From Bacteroidetes bacterium UBA2234 (lineage in GTDB: Bacteria; Bacteroidota; Bacteroidia; NS11-12g; UBA955), in the NCBI GenBank assembly GCA_002347985.1, contig DDYM01000007.1, forward strand, positions 2,983 to 22,244: 19,262 nucleotides of DNA, written 5' to 3'. Of the stretch, positions 14,097 through 19,262 are shown one piece after another. Under the pieces are notes generated by a model. That model had not been told where the DNA came from, made no database searches, and was given only the letters and a program-made list of their open reading frames with translations. A program made the position numbers and the translations under genes. Each line of letters begins with the position of its first letter. Position 1 is the first letter of the stretch.

Positions 14097-15169
14097 AGTT
14101 TACTCTTTTCTTGAATGGGTTTAAATGGTCCGTATTTATGTTGTTTTTCTGAAAACCCATCAGCAAATGGGCCAAATGGGTCATCGAAATATTTCTTTGA
14201 TATGTGCAACGATGATTTATTTAATTTCCGAGCAGGACGAGGTTGCGAATTTACAAAAGCCGCCAAATCCCAACTCTCCTCGTCGCTTAAAAGTGGACTC
14301 CGGAAGCTAGCACCCTGAGGCATATTCGCTTTCACGTATCCTGCAAATTTAGACAAACGATACATTCCCGCCGCCTCATTGTAGGAATGGTCGCCCCAAA
14401 GCGGTGGATACTGATAGGACTTCCCATCTGCTGCCAATTGACCAGCCCCATTCTCCAAATGACAACTAACACATTTTTTGGCATAGATCAATTTCCCTCT
14501 ATTTGGATCCGCGGCCCTCGACAAAAATGGCACTTCATAAATGCCTGAACCTTTGGCCTTCTTCCCTTTGGCGACATTACCGCCCACAAAATTGATATAC
14601 GCCAGAATGGATTGCATTTCTTTACTCCCTTTACTAGGGGCTATACCATTCAAAGATCGTTCAAAACAACTTGAAACACGCATATACAAATCCTCCGTGC
14701 TTTCATCACCCTTTTGCTGCGAATGAGATTTGGGATATAAACTCCAAGAGGAACCAAAATTGACACCATAGGGTTGCGTTCCCGCTTGCAAATGGCAGTT
14801 CTGACAATTCATGCCATTGGTGATTTGGGCAACACTTCCTTTGGGACCCAAATAAGTAGCCGTATTTGCAATCAACGCTTTACCGTATTCAACCTTCTCT
14901 TTATCCGATGGCGACACCCTGCTCAAATCCTGAGCCGTCCACAAATCGGTGGCTGTATCCAATGGTGGAAAATCCACTGGAGCCACGCTATCTTGATATT
15001 GACCTCCATTCTCCTGACCCGATGTATCAAAATCTTCCCTGGTCATTTCCTGCGCAAGAAACCAAAAAACAGACATCAACAAAACAACCGCCAGTATGCC
15101 AGTAATACTCCAAATCAACAATTTTACTTGCCTCTGAAGTTTCACAATGTCTGATGGGTTCTTTTCCAA
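14093..15169 (-). CDS. tsdA: Membrane-anchored dihaem cytochrome c, thiosulfate dehydrogenase (TsdA) type
   Basis: TsdA joins two thiosulfates into tetrathionate and passes electrons to the respiratory chain. Features: an N-terminal membrane helix (about 17-39) instead of a cleavable signal; first haem site C122-QN-C125-H126 in 'TNGMNCQNCHLQAGTQPYG'; Cys168 in 'RVSSCFERSLNG', matching the unusual cysteine that ligates haem 1 in TsdA; 'RAADPNRGKLIYAKKC' leading to the second site C233-VS-C236-H237; 'YPPLWGDHSYNEAAGM' (255-269); Met283 in 'ANMPQG', a candidate haem 2 ligand; and the family-like tail 'HKYGPFKPI' (344-352). No in-frame ATG exists back to the upstream stop at 15215-15217. The start is TTG at 15167-15169 or GTG at 15143-15145. 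The gene overlaps the CstB-like gene by 4 bp. Confidence 0.83.
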   Translation of the reverse strand: MEKNPSDIVKLQRQVKLLIWSITGILAVVLLMSVFWFLAQEMTREDFDTSGQENGGQYQDSVAPVDFPPLDTATDLWTAQDLSRVSPSDKEKVEYGKALIANTATYLGPKGSVAQITNGMNCQNCHLQAGTQPYGVNFGSSWSLYPKSHSQQKGDESTEDLYMRVSSCFERSLNGIAPSKGSKEMQSILAYINFVGGNVAKGKKAKGSGIYEVPFLSRAADPNRGKLIYAKKCVSCHLENGAGQLAADGKSYQYPPLWGDHSYNEAAGMYRLSKFAGYVKANMPQGASFRSPLLSDEESWDLAAFVNSQPRPARKLNKSSLHISKKYFDDPFGPFADGFSEKQHKYGPFKPIQEKSKL

Positions 15170-15189
15170 TTCGATGAAATTTGATGCGA

Positions 15190-15220
15190 TAAAATTACGC
15201 CAAACAACTTTTGCCTACAA
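15190..15220 (-). promoter_or_regulatory. Possible promoter of the tsdA-cstB operon
   Basis: On the minus strand TTG (15218-15220), 20 bases, then TAATTTTA (15190-15197), a one-mismatch form of TAnnTTTG at the correct Bacteroidota spacing. It lies 20 bases before the TTG start codon, within the 182 bp gap behind tatD. Confidence 0.35.
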
Positions 15221-15233
15221 TGATATTTATCAT
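15220..15233. promoter_or_regulatory. Crp/Fnr-like palindrome upstream of tsdA
   Basis: ATGATA-TT-TATCAT is a perfect 14-bp palindrome containing TGAT-N4-ATCA, the core of FNR-type boxes (TTGAT-N4-ATCAA). Its centre is ~43 bp upstream of the start point predicted from the adjacent promoter, a typical class II activator position. The outer bases (A and T) differ from the FNR consensus. Confidence 0.4.
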
Positions 15234-15351
15234 CCGACTATACAACTGGGCTCCAAAAATCAACTTATCCGTTTAACAGCAGCAATTCATCGGCGAATGA
15301 GATCCCGAGATTGAAGATTATTCAAGCAGCTTAACCCCCATTTGTCCAAAA

Positions 15352-16122
15352 TCACAGCCCGAACAATTTCTCCGCATTTCTCGTCGTAGTTTCAGCCACT
15401 TCGAACAATGTCAACCCCTTCACGTCAGCCAACTTCTCTGCCACAAGGCGAGTGTATGAAGGCTCGTTTCGCTTACCCCGATGAGGCATGGGCGACAAAT
15501 ACGGGCTATCGGTTTCAAGGACAATGTGTTGCAAATCAACTTTCTTTAGCACTTCACCCAACCCAGAATTTTTAAAAGTCAACACGCCACCAATGCCCAG
15601 CGAAAATCCATCCAACTTAATGATTTCTTGTGCCAATTCATAACTCTCCGAAAAGCAATGGAATACACCGCGAAGCCCTTTCCCTTTAAAACCTTTTAGA
15701 ATTTCAATGATTCGATGCGTTGCATTTCGAGAATGAATCGCAATTGGCAGATCTTTCATCAAAGCGAATTCAACCTGCTGTATAAACGCCGCCTCTTGAA
15801 TGCCCTGTGTAGTTTTATCCCAGTACAAATCCACCCCTATTTCACCTACCGCGCAGTATGTATGCGATTCGGCAAGTGCCAATAACACTGACAATTCATG
15901 CTCCCAATCCTCTCCAACATCACACGGATGCAATCCAATCATTCCCCGACAAACTTCTGGGTATTTTTGCATCAAATCATGCATCCCATCCACCGTATCA
16001 AGGTCTACATTGGGTAGCAAAATCCTATCCACGCCCATCCGAACGGAACGAGCTATAACCTCATCACGATCCTCGTCAAAATCTTTGCTGTACAAATGAC
16101 AGTGTGTATCTACAATTCTCAT
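15352..16122 (-). CDS. tatD: TatD family metal-dependent hydrolase/DNase
   Basis: The 256-residue protein is full length for TatD. It has all expected metal-binding positions of this TIM-barrel amidohydrolase: His7 and His9 in 'VDTHCHL', Glu94 in 'VGEIGVDLYW', His130 in 'IAIHSRNA', His155 in 'VFHCFSES' and Asp205 in 'ETDSPYLSP'. Family knowledge: TatD proteins are cytoplasmic metal-dependent enzymes with 3'-5' exonuclease activity, linked to DNA fragmentation or repair of oxidised ends; their exact role varies. No signal peptide is present. It starts 9 bp after the enoyl-CoA hydratase gene, so the two are probably co-transcribed, and it is followed by a 182 bp gap before tsdA, which probably ends this transcription unit. 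Confidence 0.92.
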   Translation of the reverse strand: MRIVDTHCHLYSKDFDEDRDEVIARSVRMGVDRILLPNVDLDTVDGMHDLMQKYPEVCRGMIGLHPCDVGEDWEHELSVLLALAESHTYCAVGEIGVDLYWDKTTQGIQEAAFIQQVEFALMKDLPIAIHSRNATHRIIEILKGFKGKGLRGVFHCFSESYELAQEIIKLDGFSLGIGGVLTFKNSGLGEVLKKVDLQHIVLETDSPYLSPMPHRGKRNEPSYTRLVAEKLADVKGLTLFEVAETTTRNAEKLFGL

Positions 16123-16131
16123 ATCAACCCA

Positions 16132-16908
16132 TTACCATTTCAACGGTTGCTTCTGCAAAAACGCATCGATGCCTTTTCTACAATCCTCACTGCCTCTAGC
16201 CACTGCATTTTGTTTTGCTGCATAATTCAACGCCTCATCACGAGTCATACTCGGAATGGTTTTTAACATTTCCTTAATCGATGCCACTGCTTGCTGAGAT
16301 GTGCTTTCGCACAATTCTTGGGCAGTCTGATTAACTATGCTTGTGATATTATCCGTGGAAACCAAACGCTGAACCAAACCCAGGTTAAATGCTTCTTCGG
16401 CGGTAATCACACGACCCGTTAACATCAAATCCCGCAAAACCCCACCCCCAATTTTTTCACGCAAATACACCATCACTAAGGCAGGAATGAAGCCAATTTT
16501 TACTTCAGTATAACCAAATGTGGATTCCGGCGTGGCAAAGCATAAGTCAGCCAAGGTAGCCAAACCACATCCACCAGCCAAGGCGGGGCCTTCAACCTGT
16601 GAAATCACAATTTTGGGCGACAAGTAAATCAAATCAAACAACCTTCGCAAAGCCTGTGAGTCTGCCTCATTCTCCGCCAATGAGAAATCGCGCAATTTTG
16701 CCAAGTACGACAAATCCGCGCCGGCGCAAAATGGCTTATCAGCAGATCGAAGCACGATTACTTTAACCTCATCATTTGCATTTAGTTGGACCATAGCGGC
16801 CGTCATCTCAGAAACCAATTCCGCACTCAAAGCATTCCGCTTTTCGGGTCGATTGAGAATTAATGTGGCAACACGACCATCCTGTTGGGTGAGCAATAAC
16901 GAACTCAT
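16132..16908 (-). CDS. Enoyl-CoA hydratase/isomerase (crotonase) family protein
   Basis: The 258-residue cytoplasmic protein has the crotonase landmarks: 'NRPEKRNALSAELV' (19-32), the first oxyanion-hole segment 'PFCAGADLSYL' (59-69), the second 'EGPALAGGCGLATLADLCFA' (106-125) and 'FGYTEVKIGFIPALV' (131-145). Of the two catalytic glutamates of rat enoyl-CoA hydratase, the second is kept (Glu135) but the first is replaced by Gly115 in 'GGCGLA' (GGCELA in the rat enzyme). It may therefore be an isomerase, a methylglutaconyl-CoA hydratase-like enzyme or a related CoA-ester enzyme rather than a standard fatty-acid hydratase; the substrate is not evident. It is 61 bp behind comEC and 9 bp ahead of tatD, with its own TAnnTTTG box. 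Confidence 0.88.
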   Translation of the reverse strand: MSSLLLTQQDGRVATLILNRPEKRNALSAELVSEMTAAMVQLNANDEVKVIVLRSADKPFCAGADLSYLAKLRDFSLAENEADSQALRRLFDLIYLSPKIVISQVEGPALAGGCGLATLADLCFATPESTFGYTEVKIGFIPALVMVYLREKIGGGVLRDLMLTGRVITAEEAFNLGLVQRLVSTDNITSIVNQTAQELCESTSQQAVASIKEMLKTIPSMTRDEALNYAAKQNAVARGSEDCRKGIDAFLQKQPLKW

Positions 16909-16912
16909 TTCA

Positions 16913-16920
16913 CAAAGTTA
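16913..16920 (-). promoter_or_regulatory. TAnnTTTG -7 box before the enoyl-CoA hydratase-family gene
   Basis: On the minus strand TAACTTTG ends 4 bases before the ATG at 16908. It suggests a separate promoter for the enoyl-CoA hydratase-tatD pair in the 61 bp gap behind comEC. No clear -33 TTG at standard spacing. Confidence 0.4.
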
Positions 16921-16969
16921 CATCACAAGCAATGAAACCTCACGTTTAGATTCCTTACTAAGTCTCAAA

Positions 16970-18856
16970 TCAGGGTGAGTCGCGGCCTCGACTCTTCCAT
17001 TGAATTGTTTCTACCCCCGTTTGCTGTATGTAATTTTTCAATTTCTTTCGAATTCTATCCTGAGTTTTGGCATGTTTGACGTCGCCCATGATTGTCAAGC
17101 GCCCCCCCAATTTCTCTATCACAAAGGACGACTCGAAATAATGCATCATAAACTTTTCATTGCCGCTCCTTCTTTGCCAAATTTCCCATTCGTGAATACC
17201 CAAAAAAGCAATCAATCCCCAAAAAACAGGAATCAACGCATTGGATGTCTTTCGATTGGCGCCCTCAGCAGACCTATCATTGATTTTAAGAATCACAACA
17301 AAATATCGATCGATAAAAAACACCACAATCATCAAACAGAGAAAAGAAGCCAGCCCCAGATTTAATGTTCTCAATTGTGGCAGAGGCAATTCCTCAAACA
17401 AACCAAGTAAATAAAGCACCCCGTGAATCAGCAAATCGAGGAAGGAAAACAGAAAATCTGAAACATGAGGAATCCACACCAACAAAAGACAAATCAAGGA
17501 TAGATACACCATCAAGGAAAACAGGGGCAATAAAAACAAGTTACCCAACAAAAACCAGGTAGGAAACGACCCGAACTGAAACAAAATCAAGGGCAACGTA
17601 AAAAGCGTAGCACTTAATGTGAGGCTCAAACTTGAAATTATCGCATTGACCCATGGGGTTGGATGTTCATACAATGTCATCCACCGAGAATGTAGGGTTG
17701 CAATCCCTAAAACAGCCAAATAGCTCAATTGAAATCCCAGCTGTTCAACAATCAGCGGGTCGGAAATCCATTGTAGATAAGCCGAACCGCATAAAACATG
17801 GGTCAGCTTTTGGTTCCGATGCACTGCAAATTTGCCAAACCAAACCCAGGAAGCGCCTATCATAGCACGTATTACAGATGCGGAACTTCCGCTTAAAAAT
17901 GCATAAAACCATCCGGCGGCCAACAACAAAAACAAAGTTTTTATTGTTGGCCGCCCACGATATCCAAACCCCGTTAATAACCACAACAAGGCCCCCATAA
18001 TCAGCGATACATGCATCCCCGACACCGCCAAAACATGTAACAACCCACCCGTTCCAAATTGCTTTTCTATCTCTAGATCCAAACCCGACTTGTCACCGAT
18101 TAGCATGGCATAAGTCAAACCTGCATTTACCGGCGAAAGGTGGGAATAAATCACATTTCTAACCCAAATCAACAGTGTTTGTTTACATCGATAAACCGGC
18201 ACCAACCAATCATCCAATGAATGAGGCTCAAGTACTATGACGTCCGATTTCCATTTCACATATCCATGGATTCCCAATGTTCTCATAATTCTACGCCAAT
18301 TGGGATCAAACGGCACCTCCGGTTCTGAATAAGAAACGATCAAAGGTGTTGGAACCCAATATTTCCTGCAAAAGAGCGGCAATCGAATTCCCTTTTTGAT
18401 TTCTGCGAGGTCAAAAACACATCTCAACACAAAATTGGCATCGTGAATTCTACCTTTTTCATCCCTCCAACCTACGCAGTGAACTACGCCAGCCCCTTTC
18501 TTCGTTGGCAACAGAGTATCCCTCACTTCAACAAGGGCCCAACCATTGATATTGTGGGATTCCCAAGGAAATACTTTTAGTGATTTCACATCTACAAACA
18601 GCCAAAAGGCCATTCCCAAATGCAATAAAAAAAGCGAAATCATCCGAATCGTGGGATTTGACTTTCGATATTTGGGTCTGAACATCCAAATGTAAAGTGC
18701 AATGCCCATGCTTGCGGCGCAAATCGACATAGGATAAAAAGAAGAACCGAAAACAATCACACTAGGATTCAGAAAATCCAATCGGTTCCATAAATAACCA
18801 ACAAGGAGCCCCAGAAGGGGTATAAAAAAAGGATTGGATCGAATAAATTTCTGCAT
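16970..18856 (-). CDS. comEC: ComEC/Rec2 family DNA-uptake channel protein, without nuclease domain
   Basis: ComEC forms the inner-membrane channel for single-stranded DNA during natural transformation. The 628-residue protein has N-terminal helices (about 10-30, 38-58 and 70-90), a soluble DUF4131-like/OB-fold region (about 95-225), then the competence domain with 'HVLAVSGMHVSLIMGALLWL' (from residue 274) and the polytopic region to about 500. The C-terminus is short ('GGRLTIMGDVKHAKTQD', about 590-606) and lacks the metallo-beta-lactamase-like domain present in Bacillus ComEC, a truncation usual in Bacteroidota. Whether the organism is transformable cannot be told; no other competence gene is in the window. 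It starts 34 bp after the partial gene at the right edge and is probably in the same transcription unit. Confidence 0.88.
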   Translation of the reverse strand: MQKFIRSNPFFIPLLGLLVGYLWNRLDFLNPSVIVFGSSFYPMSICAASMGIALYIWMFRPKYRKSNPTIRMISLFLLHLGMAFWLFVDVKSLKVFPWESHNINGWALVEVRDTLLPTKKGAGVVHCVGWRDEKGRIHDANFVLRCVFDLAEIKKGIRLPLFCRKYWVPTPLIVSYSEPEVPFDPNWRRIMRTLGIHGYVKWKSDVIVLEPHSLDDWLVPVYRCKQTLLIWVRNVIYSHLSPVNAGLTYAMLIGDKSGLDLEIEKQFGTGGLLHVLAVSGMHVSLIMGALLWLLTGFGYRGRPTIKTLFLLLAAGWFYAFLSGSSASVIRAMIGASWVWFGKFAVHRNQKLTHVLCGSAYLQWISDPLIVEQLGFQLSYLAVLGIATLHSRWMTLYEHPTPWVNAIISSLSLTLSATLFTLPLILFQFGSFPTWFLLGNLFLLPLFSLMVYLSLICLLLVWIPHVSDFLFSFLDLLIHGVLYLLGLFEELPLPQLRTLNLGLASFLCLMIVVFFIDRYFVVILKINDRSAEGANRKTSNALIPVFWGLIAFLGIHEWEIWQRRSGNEKFMMHYFESSFVIEKLGGRLTIMGDVKHAKTQDRIRKKLKNYIQQTGVETIQWKSRGRDSP

Positions 18857-18890
18857 TCCCGGACACCATTTGGCGCCGAACGCAGTTGAC

Positions 18891-19262
18891 TTATTGGGTA
18901 AAGATTCGCTTAATCATCCGCCACATATCACTCGCAGATTCATCACGTCGCCTCCATTGCTTTTGCTCAAACCAACGCTCGTAGACATCCCCCCTCGCCG
19001 CCGCATCAGGCGCATCGATAATTTCTTGGACGAACAAACCCATATTATCCATATCACCCCCAAACAAAATATTGGAGAATTCAAACCGTCGACTTAAAGG
19101 GAACTGACCAATAATTCCAGCTACAGTATGTGTGGCATTGGCCTTATCGCTGTGCGATGCAGAATCATTGTTCGTTACCGCCGTTTCCTTAATTACAGGG
19201 ACTTCTTGCACCGCTACAACCTCTACAACCGACTCAACCGCTTTAATTGACTCAATCTGTTC
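18891..19262 (-). CDS. C-terminal part of a conserved Bacteroidota hypothetical protein (5' truncated)
   Basis: The frame is open to the right edge, 17 codons beyond the GTG at 19209-19211, so this is the end of a longer gene and that GTG need not be the start. The visible 123 residues begin with a Val/Glu/Thr-rich linker ('EQIESIKAVESVVEVVAVQE') and end in a compact domain: 'FPLSRRFEFSNILFGGDMDN', then helices with 'FVQEIIDAPDAAARGDVYER' and the tail 'DMWRMIKRIF'. This layout, an 'I/LSRRFEF..LF.GD' strand-helix followed by a '..F..L/I.KRRF'-type last helix, is one I associate with conserved Bacteroidota proteins of unknown function that carry a disordered N-terminal part. No catalytic residues are evident. 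It lies 34 bp upstream of comEC on the same strand. Confidence 0.55.
   Translation of the reverse strand, partial: EQIESIKAVESVVEVVAVQEVPVIKETAVTNNDSASHSDKANATHTVAGIIGQFPLSRRFEFSNILFGGDMDNMGLFVQEIIDAPDAAARGDVYERWFEQKQWRRRDESASDMWRMIKRIFTQ

Larger units (their letters stand above)
15170..15351 (-). other. Intergenic region between tatD and tsdA
   Basis: This 182 bp gap, the longest in the window, holds the putative tsdA promoter and the Crp/Fnr-like palindrome at its tsdA end. The tatD-proximal part (15240-15351) shows no convincing terminator hairpin, RNA gene or small reading frame. Confidence 0.45.

Noticed and set aside
14774..15154. 126-residue plus-strand frame opposite tsdA
   Set aside because: Lies wholly opposite the cytochrome's haem and anchor region, whose motifs are unmistakable; no independent features.
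16718..16727. GCGCCGGCGC palindrome in the enoyl-CoA hydratase-family gene
   Set aside because: It encodes part of the conserved CAGAD motif, so codon constraints explain it.

Overview
The window looks like chromosomal DNA from a member of the Bacteroidota, probably a free-living, Flavobacteriales-like aerobe. Four things point there: the proteins are of types typical of that phylum (a CzcA-like pump fused to a TolC-like domain, a short ComEC without a nuclease domain, a DUF3050 protein, and a 'NKPCHEDW'-type small membrane protein); Shine-Dalgarno sequences are almost absent; TAnnTTTG boxes, the known Bacteroidota -7 element, sit a few bases before many start codons; and base composition is moderate. 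No tRNA, rRNA, insertion sequence, phage gene or CRISPR array is visible. Every gap between genes is under 190 bp.

Left part (1-6428), mostly plus strand. The window opens inside the end of a membrane glycosyltransferase-like gene. An SPFH/band 7 membrane protein follows, convergent with a small cysteine-containing membrane protein. Then come a DUF3050 haem-oxygenase-fold protein, an exported GH37 trehalase, a family 2 (dolichol-phosphate-mannose-synthase-like) glycosyltransferase and a short-chain dehydrogenase. The dehydrogenase has an unusual leader: a strong Shine-Dalgarno sequence, an upstream complement of it, and a repeated CGCAAAT motif.

Right part (6429-19262), all minus strand; read in transcription order from the right edge. 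A truncated conserved protein is followed by comEC, an enoyl-CoA hydratase-family gene and tatD. After a 182 bp gap with a possible promoter and a Crp/Fnr-like palindrome comes a two-gene sulfur module: a membrane-anchored dihaem cytochrome of the thiosulfate dehydrogenase (TsdA) type, overlapping by ATGA a CstB-type persulfide dioxygenase/pseudo-rhodanese/rhodanese protein. These two can be read as one route: persulfide to sulfite and thiosulfate in the cytoplasm, then thiosulfate to tetrathionate outside the inner membrane. Directly after it lies a heavy-metal efflux operon: a small secreted histidine-rich protein, a CzcA-like RND pump fused to its own TolC-like outer-membrane factor, and a lipoprotein adaptor whose coding sequence carries two perfect GC-rich hairpins.

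The most useful leads are the sulfur module and its possible regulatory site, the pump/outer-membrane fusion with its histidine-rich partner, the self-complementary SDR leader, the hairpins inside the adaptor gene, and the series of promoter boxes placed so close to ATG that the transcripts may be leaderless.
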